From Epiperipatus broadwayi (taxonomy: Eukaryota > Onychophora > Udeonychophora > Euonychophora > Peripatidae), in assembly GCA_028023455.1 (NCBI GenBank), contig JAQFVV010012446.1, forward strand, positions 1,364,001-1,428,000: a stretch of 64,000 nucleotides of DNA, written 5' to 3'. The translations under genes were made by a program, and so were the position numbers. Below, piece by piece: positions 11,801 through 26,800 of the stretch. The notes under the pieces were generated by a model. It worked only from the letters and a program-made list of their open reading frames with translations, was not told where the DNA came from and ran no database searches. Numbering within the stretch: position 1 is the stretch's first letter; each line of letters opens with the position of its first letter.

Positions 11801-14800
11801 TTTTTTATTATTTTGTTATATTCAAATCAGCTCTGAATTTTTCATTATAATTTGTCAATGTTCACAATAGCTTTGCGGTCTTCATTCAAGTTATTGCGGG
11901 CTACTAGTAGATCGTAGGCGCTCTGCTCCGTCTTGGCTGCGCCTGATATTTATGATCAAAGTATACGTTTTTTATTTTTTAGTGTAATGTATGGAAATGT
12001 ATATTTTGCCATTTACAAGTAGTTACCTATTTCGAATGAGTTATAAATGAAAGTACTGATTTTTATGACACTAGAAAAATGGAGAATGTGCTATTTATCA
12101 TAAAATATATAATGAATAAATTTATTTACTATATTGTAATTTTTGGTTTTGAATATTGTTTTGTTAGCTTCTTAACAAGATGGCAGCCATTATAATTTTT
12201 TTAAAAAAGTTCATAATTTTTTTTTGAAAAGAAATGTAGCATTTAACCGATTGTTCATCAAAATAGTGAGAAGAAATTGATAATGATTGATATGGTGTCC
12301 CCACTTAAATATTCATCATATGTGATGGGAAAAAGAGCATATACAAATAATAAAAATACTATTAAAAATAAAAAACTTTTCAATAGTGCTAATAAATTTA
12401 TAGAAAAGAAATATTTAAAAAAAAACTATGTAAACAGAATAATCAGTAAAATAAATATAATTATGTGGAAACCAGCTTAGAAATATATTTTCTCTTGATT
12501 AGAAACATTTCTTTTCCAGATTTTTTTTTTTGCTGGCATGTCAATAGCTAAAACTGAAATAATCAACTGTGTTTAATGATTGAAATGATGAAAATCATGC
12601 AAAAATTACTCAAATATGTATTCTTTTACTATTGTTTTATTTATGTAATAAAAGTTAATAGAGTGAAGGTTAACTTTTTTATATAAAGTGACACGATTGC
12701 ATCGTTGCATTATCTTGCCCATTTCATTCATAATGCATTATTAGGTTGTGATATAGTAATTGAAATTATGTACCAGTATACAACATAGGCTTACATTTTT
12801 TATTTCAGCACATGCATGTAATATTCAGATAATAGTTTATGAAATTTTATATAAGCAGCAGTTTTATAATTCTTGATATATTCAATTTTCCTTTGATCCT
12901 TTTCTCTTTTAAACTTTGGAAGAGAACACTGCGCATATAGTTATTATCCATTTTTTAGCAGCATTTTTTAAATTCATCATGTTATGCTTTTTTAATGCTT
13001 TATCACATATTTAATGTATTTTTTTATTTGCTATGTAAGTAGGTAATCCAGAAATATAATCTGGATAATTCCTAATTGCAAATTTATTCTTTCCATGATA
13101 ACAGGTAGTATGTTATAACGGTCGACGAAACTTCCCTAACCTAATCTGCCGTACAAGGTACCATCAGGCCATTTGAACCTGGAAAATTTATATAGTAGGC
13201 AGATACGCACAGGAGAGGTTACTCTTTTATCGAATCGAAAGCACCAGTCACTAGCTCAGGGAGAAGCAGGGCTTAAAATATCACTCTGAATGTTAAAATT
13301 TCTAATTATTTTAAATATTATTAATAAAATATATAAAATAAGTTATTGCCAAAATTAATTCAACAAAACATTTTATTATAATGCGCACACATATTAAAAG
13401 GAAAGATTCTGAAAGTTAAATTAAGTAAATATATTTGATTTGAAATATATGCACAAATGAAAGCATTTAATTGATTTAATACAATTTTAATATTTTAATA
13501 AAAGTGAATATGGTACATAGATTACGCATATAACCAACCCGATCCTTTTTAACCTTAGGCCAAAAATCTTGCATTTAAACCAGCGCTAGCTTACTGATAT
13601 ACCGATGTGACCAATGCAAAATGAGATTATTAGCTTAACACATCCACGCTTACAGGAATTTACGTCTGTAACATGATATCATTAGAGAAATAACGAAACA
13701 TGGTGGGAAGGAATGTGCATCTTCCCCACGATCATTAATAAAAACCTCACCACCAGACAGGAACGATCCACTGCCCAATTGGTAATGCAAGAAAGAAATT
13801 ATTTGAAATATATATACGAGAATCTCTGTAATTGGGGATAGCAGTCTTTGCTGCCTTACTGTCCCAATCAGGGAGTAAGAAAATAATAGCGTAGGAAATA
13901 CTCTATGACTATTGACAAACATGATGGCTACACTTTTGGCTATACCTTCAGGTGGGTATGCTAACGTGGTACAAGGGAATGAATATCCAATGCACCTACT
14001 CAAATTACATCGACATAAAACATCCGTACATCTATCCAACAGCATCAATTTAACTACAAAACAATCAGCCCAAAATTAACACACCTTAAACTAATAATCT
14101 TTCGAATCTATGCAGCCATTCACGCCCATTTTAAATTATTAATTTAAAAGAAATTACGAGAATGGAAATATTAAACATATTAAAAGAAAATATAACAATT
14201 TAAATTTTAGTCAGAAGATTTCTATTAAAAATTAAGTGACATTTAGAATTACTACTTGGAAAAGTTTGTTTTACAAAAGTGAAGTTCATTTCCAACAAAA
14301 CTTTGTACTTTCCGATGCTGTAGATTTATTGAAGTCCATCTTGGTGGTCCTTGATGCATCACACAATTCAAAATTCTTTCCATTTTATACTGTTCTAGGT
14401 GGAGATAAGTCCGTTACTGGCCAGTTTCTGGGAACCATCATTCTCTGAAACCCGCCTCAGCTGCTGCAAACACAGGAAACATAAATTATTGCTGACCCCT
14501 ATATTTTGGAGATCCACAATACACTTCTAATATATTTAAATAACATGCAATTAGCAAGAGCAATCCAAAAATCTCTATCTTAACTTCAAAGTTTTTTTTT
14601 ATATCTTTGTAAATTCTTATCAGCAAATTCCAGGATCAATCTTACCTGGCTTGACTTTTCTCTTTGGACCGTGTGCTTATTTCCATTGTTATTTGTTATC
14701 TTTCTTTAGAGTGGGAACTCAAAAATTTTTATCACTAGTATTTTTTAATTTATTTCCTATCTGACTTTATGCCCATGGACCTGTTTGCTATTACGTCAAT

Positions 14801-17800
14801 ATAGAAAATCACTTCCATCCTAAGATTAACTAACAGCATTTTAAAAATTCTTTTATATAAAAACAATCTTGTTTTTAGACTTTAAGGAATTATATAATTA
14901 GTTTGCAATCTGTGCATTATATATATTAATTTAAATAAAATTATTAAATTCTCCCCTTTTTATATATATATATTTCTACTTTAAAGTGACTTTATATTTT
15001 TTTCACTTTTATTTAAAAGAAATGTAACGGCATATACTTATTCCATTACAATGTAGATATAGAATTTCATTGTAAAGTTAAAACAAATGTTTTTGTAACT
15101 ATTAGAACATTATAAAATAGAAAAAATTTGTTCTATATTTGAACATTTTCAATTTTGAACCCCTATAAGTGTTTTTTATAATTTTTTAAATAAAATGTAT
15201 CATTTCTGCAATTATTTTTATAAGTACTTTGATTATAGAGTTTGTAAATGTCACAAAAACAATTGTTTTTTTAATGTTACTCAATGCTAACATGAACTTT
15301 ACCAGGTTTGAATACTTTACACATATATGCAACGTTTTTATCTCATTTGATTACAAATCGTTTATAGTTGTTGAATTTTATTGTAAAATTTATAAAAACA
15401 ATTCTTAATAAAATAATGTAACATTTTGATTTGAGCAGTTTCAAATTTAAACCGTATAATTTACAAAGTTTTTTTTATAAAATATTTGCTTCTACAATTA
15501 TTCTTCTAAGTACTTTGAACATAGAGATTATAAATTTCACAAAAACAATTACACTCCTTTATAAATATTCTTACAAAAAAAAAGACAATTATAAACATTT
15601 CCTTGGGATATATATTTATAATAATAATTTTCTTTGATTTATACATAATAATATATATATATTGTACCGGTCAGAATTGTATGTTCGTCTAACAAGAGCT
15701 AGCATCTAGGCAAAAGTACCTCGAGTCCAATCATGTGCAAGACACAAGTCAGGAACAATCATGAACTCTGCCCTATTGCCTATTTTTCAGATCTATAACA
15801 TTACGAACAACATTTCTGATGATAACAAATGAAATTTTATTCATTCCTGTCCCGGAGCAATAGCGGAGAAACAAGATCTATAGAGAATGATAATACCACT
15901 AGGCTTCAAACCCACTACCCCAACAGAATAAAATAGCTTAAGATTATAATTAGACTTTTCATCAAAATTCATTAATAAATTTAGGTTGGCCTAAAGTCAA
16001 TGGAAATGAGCTATATATAATGCAATCCAATTAACGATGTATATGCATAAATGAATAGGTAAAGCAGAATTAAATACTAATTATATGATTAATAATTTAT
16101 TAATATTAATTAGAAAAATGAATAAATAAATAATATACAATTTAATAATCAGTCGCTAATCTATTTACCTATAGCACTAATAGAATTATGGGTTTCGCTT
16201 GATTATTAATGCTGATTTGCGTATTGAAAAATTATATAATAGAACCTAAGTTACTGATTAAATAATACGCAAATCTGCGGTTGGATATGATGATTAAAAA
16301 AAAATGTACAGATATTAAAAAAAATGCGGCTTAATGTGCTAACAATAGATACCAATTTTACTATATTATATAACGTGGATGCTATGATTATTTTATGAAA
16401 AAATGAGTGACCTTAAAAACAGATAAATGGAATATAAGTTACATCAATTTATTATGGTTCATTTGAACCACACACGAAAATATTTTATAATTTACATTAT
16501 TCACTTAAATAGTCATTAGACCTTAAAATGTTCAAACAGAAAAGTTATTTGTATTTTATTTTATTCTATTCTTTTCTGACTGGAGAGGATTTTTGTTAGC
16601 GCGATCAAACATTGTTTCAATGAGAGGACGGGTAGCTTAAATAAGCTTTAAAATGACATTCCCTAACTTATAAACGAAAATATGAGATGGATTTAGAAAT
16701 CATTGTATTACGTCTTACAGTTTTAAAATGGGCAAATATAAAAATATTAAACAAGAATCGCGGTGCTGATTAAAGTAATAACGCTAGAAGAGGTTGAGTT
16801 CATTTTAGGACGAACGCTTCATCAATTTTATAAGAATATGAAATGTGCCTGTATACATGACAGGTCAGCATTTGAAAAGGGTGGTATCGTAGGAATTGCA
16901 TGGTCCGGGTCTTCCAGTGTTAACCCATGTAGAGCCTAAACGGCAACCTGACAATATCCTGGAAACCCCATTCATGGATATGCCATTAAGTAAAAGAATC
17001 CCCTTCCTCCGGGTTTTAAGTTTGACAAAGCAAAATGAGGAAATTTCGTAACGTTATGTAAGCTAAGCAATGCTAATAATAAAAAAATAAATCAGGTTCT
17101 TAATGACGCTGATATGTGGATTAACCCCCCCCTTTTTTTTTTTTATAAAAAAAAAAAAAAATTTTATTTTTTATTTAAAACAAAAAAAAAAAAAAAAACC
17201 TAATTTTTATTAAAAAAAAATCAACAAAAAATTAAACGTGGCCCTTGTAATTTAATAGAATCTAGCGTAATGATATGAAATAATTTGATCTCTCTCGAAA
17301 TTTATGCAAATGACCCTTAATCTTAGTTAGGATGTCACAAATAAAAGGGGGAATATTGTTCCTTTCATTAACCAAATATTAATACGCTAACTAGTAATTT
17401 CATAAATAATTACCATGCTAGATGGCGTGATGGGCAAATGATTGACCATATAATAAAAAAAACAGCAAAGGTAAGGTTATTAAGTTAACTTTAAAATATA
17501 ATATGAAAATAAATCAATAGCGTATCATGGTAATAAAGTGATAGATTAAATGTAGCAACGAATAATCTGCCACTAAGCATATAGAATAACTTAAAAAATA
17601 TTATTCAATCGAGCGAACTTTTAGTTAGGTAAGAAAGCTTACATTTACAATTTAACATCCCATAATATCGAGGATATTTATTAAGAAAATATAGGATCGG
17701 TTCGCTAGATCGAACTATTAGCATATTAAATTAAATCATACAAAAAGTTATAATATTGAAATTAAAAGTTTGCTGCATTTAAAATATTAAAAATAGAAAT

Positions 17801-20800
17801 TGTGAAACCCAGTAAAAAAAAATGCATTAAAAAATAAAGTTATAGATTCGTGCATTAGATTTTTATAACAGAAAGAGAAAGTCATTACTTTATAGAATTG
17901 TTACAATTAGCAGTACAATGCCATGTTTAAATAGGAAGAGAATTACATTATAAATGATTTAGGTTTTAAAATGGAAGTTTTGAAAGAGTTCATATTAGCG
18001 GCATGATTAGGATTTACCTTCCATAAACTTGATGTCTTGACGTCCGTACGGATTGGTAAGTGTAAAATTATAAAATGAGGAAAACATGGTTAGCAAGGCA
18101 GAGTTTTAAAAAATAATGTCTGGCATCTTGAGATAGTTAGTTCAGCATTTAAATTAGGCAGTCCATAAGTGGGGATGGTAGGGTAGCATAGCAGCATGGA
18201 AACAATTTTTGGAGAAGAAAGGGGAAGCAAATCTAGTCCCTCTACTCCGGATTCATATTTCAAAATTTAAATTGACGTGGATCTGTTCTGCAACTGATTA
18301 AAATGGCGCACTAAGAGACAGCCTAAAATTTCGGCTCTATATATATATATATGTTAGCAAGACCTTGAATGTTCCCTCTTTCCGCTTGGTAAGACCCGGA
18401 TGTCCATTAACTGGCCTGAATGCACTTATTGTTTATTTTCAATGATAATGCAACAAGTTCTAGAGAGTATTGTTTTAATCTATTTTGAGAATGGAAATAG
18501 ATTCAAAAGATATAATTTTCAGTAACATTTTTGTTTGTTAAGGGATTTTAATTTATTAATTAACCTTTTTAAACTAAATCTAGAATATTCTTTTATTTAT
18601 AAGTTTCAGAGTTATTTTAATTACTCTCTAGAATTTCCTTTGTTATTGCATTATAAAATAAAATACGCGAACTATAAAATAAACATACATAATATTTAAT
18701 AACGAAAAATATATTTTTATCAATAATATATTTTTGCAATCTTGAACACACATACATGATCATTTAAAGGGGATGGAAATTTAAATATTTCCGATTTAAA
18801 ATTATTAAATATTCTTTAATAATAAAACGTTTAACTTATGAAAGTACAAAAACAAAGAGGGTTTAAAAACTTGTATGTGTGTCCTTTCACTCTCCAGTGA
18901 TTTGACACATATATAGCTGGGTTTAAACCTCTGATTCAAGATTTTGAATCGCCAGACTGTGAATGTAATATATTTTCCGCTTCAATATATAAATGCATAA
19001 TTTGGGCATTTATTTGAAAAAAAAAATCTTTTATTTTAATTATTATCAAATGATAATTACTACCAATTTAAAGAATCCAAGTTATAATAGTTATGAATTT
19101 GGTTTGAAGTATTGTAAATTCAATGAAATTAGCAATGTGTGAATTATGTGAGGATTGAAGTTTATAATTATTTTCAAAAATAACAAATCTCACTAGGAAG
19201 TTTATTTCTTTTTGGGTTTTTTTTTTTATATATTGATTTTTGCCAGCAAACACAATTTATTAAAAATAAGATTTGGAATAGTCTTAGTGATCTTAGTCTT
19301 AGTGATCTTAATATCTTAGCAATGAACATGGAAAGCTTCATTGTCTTTCATTTTTATTAATTTCTTCTCCTTTCCTCATTTATGTCACTCATAGCCGTAG
19401 GTGCTTGTGTTTCATTTTTATCTTTTTTAAATATAAAAACTAAATGGTGAATTTGAAAAATAAATTTCTTATTGGCTTTTACAGATTCTTCATATTAGTA
19501 AAATTTACTGTCTGAATTTGTACAGAAATGCATTACAAGCTTTTGGATATTTAGTTAAGATTTAATTTAATGTTATAATAAAATAATTTTTTTGCATGTT
19601 TAATAGCTTTGCTCTGATTATAGTTGTTTGTTGATCTTCAACTGCGTAAAAAAGATAAGATTAGATTAGAAAAAGGATACACGTTATATAGAAAAAGCAT
19701 TTTGTCTCTGTGGATTTTTCTCTGTTTTTTGCCTTTCAGAAATTATAAAAATGCACGTGAAAATATTTAAAAAAATCAATCATAAAATTGTTTTAAATAA
19801 ATACTTACAAGTGATAGATGCAAATTACAATGGATTTAAAGCAATATTATAGAATAAATTGCTTTATTTAAGTGAAATGGATTCTAACCATTTATTTAAA
19901 GCAAGATTAAAGAATAAATTGCTTTAAAGTGAAAAAAATTCTAACCAATTTTTTTTTAATTTCAGAATATAAATCAAAATTTTAATACACATTTTAAAAT
20001 TATTTATGCTGTATATTTTTTTTTAGCTAATAGCTTTTATGTATATTAATGTTTTTTTTTTTAGATAAATCTAGAACTGTTGTTATGGATAAAAATAAAG
20101 GAGAACCAGTTGTGAAAGTTAAGAGTGACAGAAGTGAAAATGCTTCCAAATCTAAAAGTCCAGCAAGTAAACTTGAGAAAAAGAACTTGCTAACTTTTGA
20201 TAAAATTAAGGTATATTTACATTATTTTGTAAATTATTATTTGTTGTCTGATTAAAGACTTATTATTTTGTTTTGTTTTAGAATAAATTTATTTTCAACC
20301 AAAATATGTTACTATTAAGTATAGTGCTAATGAGTATTTTTAATTTTGATGCAGCTGTAGACTGGACATGTAAAATTTTACTTGATGTACTAATTCTTTT
20401 TTCAAATATATAGTTTTACGGTTGTTTTCTCTTAGCGTGCTGAAACCGCTTGAGGGCGTCATTTCTATGCAAATGCACAGAAATATGCCGTTTAAGTGAC
20501 CATGCCGCTATATAACGTTCTATTTCTATGCTACAGCACAGAAATAGGACGTTTATTCTGCCGCAGAGGACGCCGCCACTTACAGTGAACTTTGTGTTAC
20601 GCAATTTATACGAACTATCCCATTTTAAATTTAGCTGCGGTATCTATTTCTATGATACAGCACAGAAATAGACGTATTATTCTGCCGCAGTTTATACGAA
20701 CAATCCCATTATTAATGTTTCGGATACAGGTATTTACAGCACAGAAGTAGGATATTTGTTCTGCCGCAGCGGCTGCTACCGCTTGCGGCAAACTTTGTGT

Positions 20801-23800
20801 TATGCAGTTTCTACGAACAATCCCATTTTAAATTTTGCTACAGTATTTTGTGAGGGTGTCTGTAATGGAGACTGGCAAAAGTCTTCAAATTCTCATGCCC
20901 AAGTCATTATTTTCCAAATCCAATGATGTAGTATGGGGTAATAAAAATTGTGGAAACTTTGCCCCGCTTCTCTAGACAAGGGTGACATTTTAATCAATTG
21001 TCAAAGGGGAGGTGTAAGCGTGATTTTTACGAAATCAGGCTAAAATTCACGTTTGCGTGAGATAAATCGCGAGACCAATCGAAAATACCGGCTTTATTTT
21101 TGGCCACGATGTTTTGAATAAATTCTTTCTTTTTATTCTTATTAAAATTACAAATTATATATTTCTTTTTTATATTTGCATGGCCATGATGTTGTTTTGG
21201 GGAAATTATTTCTTTTTATTGTTAAAATTAACAATTTTATTTGCGTGTCCACGATGTTTTTGTTTTGGAGAAATTATTTATTTTTCTTCATGTTAAAATT
21301 TGATTTGCGTCACCGTGATATTGTTTTTATTCTTGTTAAAATTACAAATTTCATTTTAGAAAAAAAAAAATTAAAAAAAAAAAAGGTTTATCCAATTTAT
21401 TTTTTATTTCTTTTAGATAAATTTCATTATTTATGATTTTATTGTAAATCAAAAAAAGCACTATAAAGTTGAAAATAACGGCCTGGTAACATTATAGTTA
21501 GGTTTGTTTACATAGAAATTACGCCCTCAAGCGGTTTCAACACGCTAAGAGAAAACAATCAGTTTTACTTCTAATAACATATTCTCTATATTCTTAGAAG
21601 TTTTCATATATTCAATGTTTACATAGAAACTTAGTGCTTATTATTAAATGAACATTCAACTAGGCATATTATTAATCAAAAATATAATTGCAGTGCTCCC
21701 TTTACTACAAATGTTAAGCATTTTATTAAGTACTATAGTCATATTTTTTGAAATGAGGCTAATATTTGATTATATTTACAAATATTAATCAATAATAATA
21801 AAAGCAAGCAAAAAAAAAAACCACATTTAATTAAGTATTTGATATTTTTGAATTTATTTTTGGTGTCTTTTCTATATAATTTTTTATTTACATATTTTTA
21901 CAATATTTTATATCAAGAAAATATATGTATTGCTTAAAATGTCTTTATACTATTATAATTGTGAACATAATATAATTAGAAAATGTACTTTAAGAAATAT
22001 AATTTAGTGCACTTCATTATGTGATATTTTTTTTTTTTGTACCGAAATCTAACTTAATCTTGGATGCTTAAATTTAATTAAGTTATGGTTTAAAATGTAT
22101 TAAATTTGATTATATATTGCTCTCAGTGCGAATAGAATTTATAGCAAAATTAAATTACTATCTATCATCATCACTTTTTAAGCCGTTGAAATATATTTAT
22201 ATTGAGAAATAATAAAACATATATCTAAACCTTTCTGATCATTTTACAAAATTTTTTTGTTTCATTACATGAAATTTTTAATTTTTTTAAGAAATATATT
22301 AATTATAAAAGATAAATATTTTATATGCATTAATAAAAATATCATTGAAATAATACAATTATTTGAAATGAAAAAATAAACTTTCACACTAAATAAAAAT
22401 GTACTTTTCATCTTGGCAAGCAATCTTAAGTTTCTCCTGCATTGGTCATTGAATAAATTAGATTTTATCAGTTAATTTCATTATTTTTATTGATCATCAT
22501 CAGCCATTAACAGTCCACTGTAAGATGAAGTTATCTTCAAATGCAATCCATTTTCGATCTGTAGATTCTCTTCTCCACATCAACCCTACACTTTCTGGGT
22601 CTTTTACAATCTTTTGTAATCCAGTTTAATATTTCAATTGTCCATTTATTATCATCTAGCAATATGTCCAATCCAACTTCACTTGAATCTTTTAATCCTT
22701 TCAATGATGTCAATAAACAACTATTTGTTCTCTTATCCATGTATTGTGTTTTCCATTTCTTCTGTTACCCCTAACATGCATTTCTTTTAAACCACTAAAC
22801 ATCACATGATCACTATCTGCATTTCTCCATATTTCTTTGAGTTGTCTGAAGTCTCAGTATTGCTCTTTTATTAAGTGTCCAAGTCTCAGATCCATAAGTA
22901 AGATCTGGTAAAACACATTTATTTAAAACATTCCCTTTCAAACATATAGGTATATTTCCTTTTAATATTAAGTTATTTTTACCAAAAGCACTCCAACCAA
23001 ATTTAATTCTATGATTAATTTCATCCATTATGTTTCCATCTATAGTAATAATCTAACAAGATATTTGTAGCTGTTAACTTTTTCTAATCTTTATTTTCAT
23101 CTTTTGAGAAAATCAATTGAACATTAGTTTATTTAAACATTTACCTTTAGTCCTACTTTCTTACTTTCATCTGTTAATCCTTGCAACCTTTCCTGAAGTT
23201 CTAAAGCATTATTTGCAAAAACAACCACATCATCTGCAAAATCTAGCTGATTTAAATAATTTCCATTTAGTTTACTTCCTTAGGTTCCTATTTTAATCCA
23301 CAAAATACTTTTTGCAGCACTGCTGTAAAAATCTTTGAAGATATGGAGTCACTCTGTCTTACACCTCAATGTTAACCATCCTAGTATTATTACATAATCT
23401 AATTGTTGCTGTTGCATTTTTATAAATATTCTTTAAAATATGACAATATCATGGATCTACACCTTGATGATCCAATGCTTTAATCACTGAAGAAATGTTT
23501 ATAGAATCGAACGCCTTTTCATAATCTACAAATCCTAAGCATAATGGCAACTCATATTCATTTGTCCTTTCTATAACTTCTTTCAATACCTGGATATGAT
23601 CTACTGTACTAAAACCACTTTTAAATCCAGTTTGTTCTCTTGGTTGGTGGAAATCCAGTGTTTTCTGTAGACAAGTTGTAATTATCGTGGTAAAAATTTT
23701 GTATAAAACTGATAAAAGACTGATTGGTCTGTAATTTCTAATGTCTTCTTTATCACCTTTTTTAAATATTAATATTAATTCTGCATTCTTCCAATCATCT

Positions 23801-26800
23801 GGTACATCTTTATCGTTTAGACATTTGGCATATAACTTTGCCAATAATTTTTTTTTTTATTTCTTCACTTCTGTTAAGATATTGATTATAATTCCATCAT
23901 TACATGGAGCTTTCCTCTTCTTCATAAATTTAATTGTATATCTCACTTATTAAAATTCTGGGAAATTCAGAAGATATAATAGTTGTAGGCGGGTACTTGT
24001 CCTTATTACTATATAATTCTTTATAGAACTTTTCTACCCATTTCATGATGTCATATGTCTTTTTAGTAATAGTTCTGGTTTTTTTTCTTATTGCAGATAT
24101 ATGTTTCCTACCAACATCAAAATGTTGTTTTACACTCTTGAAACTTTTATTTTCTTCTATAGCTTTTCTTGCATTTCACAATTATATTTACTTATATCAT
24201 TATCAACTCTTTCACATCATTTTTATATATTTTCATATTCCTTTTTTTCTTCATAAATTTACTACTCTCTGTAGAAATTTTTCGTCAATTGCTTCTTTTT
24301 TTTACCGGCTATCTTTGTTGCGGTTTTTAAAAGTGTATCGGTTATTTGCCTATTTCATTCAAATTTGGATGATGTTCAAAATCTGCTAATATTTTAAAAC
24401 GATTTACAAGTTTTAATTTAAATTAATTAGAATGTTTCTGAAGGTTAAGAGTATCAATTGTGAAAACTGGTTTTTCTTAGTATTTTTTGTCTCTAGTTTT
24501 GCATTAACATGTATCTTACATCTCAGTAATCGATGATCACTTCCTGTGTTGAAATTATTAAGAACATTATAATCTTGGAATATGTATTTTCTATTAGCCA
24601 AAATATAATCCAGTTCTGTTGTACTGTCATTTGGATGCTTGCATAGCTATTTATTTTCTTTTAATATTTTTTTTTCAACAAAAAAAATTTGTAATATAAA
24701 GTTTTTCTTCGCCTGCAAACTCCACAAGTATACGTTTTCCCTCATTTCTATTACCATAACCACATTTATCTATAGCACTTTCATCTTTTAATTGTTCACA
24801 AAATTGCATCATAATTTTGCATTATACTGTAAATATATGCTGGAAATATCTGCATTGTGTATATTAAAATTATATTACGGTTCATTATCTTTCCTGAATT
24901 TCATTGTCTTTGCCAAACTTGGAAACAAATGTTTATATTGAGATTATTATGTTATTAATTGTTTGTAAAGCCTACCAATTATGATTGAACTCATAGTGAG
25001 CTCCTTGGATTAAATGAGACAAATTCTTAGTAATCAGTTGTTTAATGGGATACAAAAGTGCTTTAGTTCCACATAAGACTTCAATGTTTTAAATGTGCAT
25101 ATGCATTAATTTTGAGCATTAAGCAAGTAGTTGACTTATAGATATTTAAGTGCATTGTTTCAGATACTCAGATCAGAATGTAATGATTGACTACCTTCTT
25201 TTATTTATTTTTATCCCCATATTTTTCTATAATTAGTTATCAGTTAAGTTTACAAAAATTAAGTTACTATCTATGCTATATAATATATACATCGTTTATC
25301 TCAGCGAGGATAATTGTTGCCCCAACTGCATTACAAATCAAAGATCTATAAAAAATAAGCAGTTATTTTCTATGGGGAAAAAATAATTTGTTATTTTAAA
25401 TTCAATATATATCAAAAATTGATTAACTCTTTAAATCCTAAGAAGCCATCTTTAATTTAAAAAAAAAAATTACAAGAAAAATAATTTTTGATATATTTTC
25501 TATTTTATTACAATAAATATAATTACATTTTTAGACATAGTAAACATGAAAGAATATAATGAAGTTGATAAAATAGTCATTATCTAGAAAAAAAAAAAAA
25601 AATTAAAAAAAGAGATTTTTACCACTTTTAAACATTATTATTTTTACATGACATCACAAATTCCAAATTTTGAAGGTTATATGTTGAAATTACAATTTCA
25701 TTGACAGCTTTATCATATTTGTCACAAAATTCTGGAAAAAATGGTATATAATAAGACCTACCTGATGCAGATGTTCATGATAAAATATAGGAAAAAGAGG
25801 TGATAGTTACTTTTTTTTGTTGCTAGAAGACCTAGATCTTGTCCTTGCATGCAGGGTATCTCCTAGTTCTTCCATGCAGGATATTTATTAGAAATACTAG
25901 GTTTTAGTGTGGGCAAAAAAAAATTACAGTAAGAACTTTAGTAAATTGGAAATTATGAAAAAAATATAATTAATTACTATATTATTGAAAAATGGAGGGG
26001 GAGGGCAGGTGTTCATGATAAAATGTATGAAAAAGAGACGATAGTTACTTTTTTTTGTTGCTAGAAGACATAGATCTTGTCCTTGCATGCAGGGTATCTC
26101 CTAGTCCTTCCATGCAAAAAAAAATTACAGTAAGAACTTTAGTAAATTGGAAATTATGAAAAAATATAATTATTTGCTATATTATTGAAAAATGGAGGCT
26201 GGGGGGGGGGGCTAAAATATGAATTTTTTTTTTTCCAAGCAAAAAGTATTCAAAAAAATAAATATCAAAGAAAAAATTTCTCTACAATAAAAACAAAGTA
26301 CATCAATAAACAATAAAATATACAGAATTATTACAAGCACTGATTATATAGATGTGTGGTGGATGATGATGCGGACGACCTGATACATGCTGGTTCAGCA
26401 TAAAATATGTGTTAGGGATTATTAATCCTTTTCACATTTTCACATGCGTAGTCGTGTATATCAGTTATATGAGATAGAGTAGCTGGATTGAAGTAACTTG
26501 AATCTAAGTCTTTTCAAATAATTGGAAAATATAAATACGTGAAGAAAATCAAGAGAAAAATAACACTGACAATACATAACCATAAGCCATAAGTAATTCA
26601 AGACCTTGAAATAAAGTTTAAATTGTCTAACCTAAAAGACTGTAAAAATCAAGACTTACAAAATTGCAACAAATGAACAATGATATAAATAAAATTGTGA
26701 TATATCTTAACCTATTTTAGGACCAAGTAGAGATATGATTTTCGGTGTGCATGTGCACCAGTGTGGGTTGTGGTTGTATGGGGTTGAGGTATCTGAGTTG

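Larger units (their letters stand above)
3165..20064 (+). other. Intron, 16.9 kb, repeat-filled
   Basis: Lies between the linker exon and the TVVMDK exon. It holds a Tc1-type MITE (4256-4572), a hairpin element (4980-5190), a 74-bp direct repeat pair (5621, 5965), two copies of a ~3.1-kb repeat (6901 and 15661), one arm of an inverted pair (11262-11785), an isolated GC-rich open frame (11845-11949, minus), a tRNA-like fragment (13537-13612, minus) and a 286-bp tandem repeat (15115-15625). The stretches 3165-4255, 10021-11261, 11950-13536 and 18976-20064 are AT-rich with no recognisable feature. Confidence 0.85.

Noticed and set aside
13650-14048. 132-codon minus-strand ORF
   Set aside because: Odd composition, no motif, no splice or poly-A context; lies in an unclassified repeat-like block, so probably chance.
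24045-24389. 114-codon plus-strand ORF
   Set aside because: Antisense shadow of the RTE-like LINE remnant on the minus strand.
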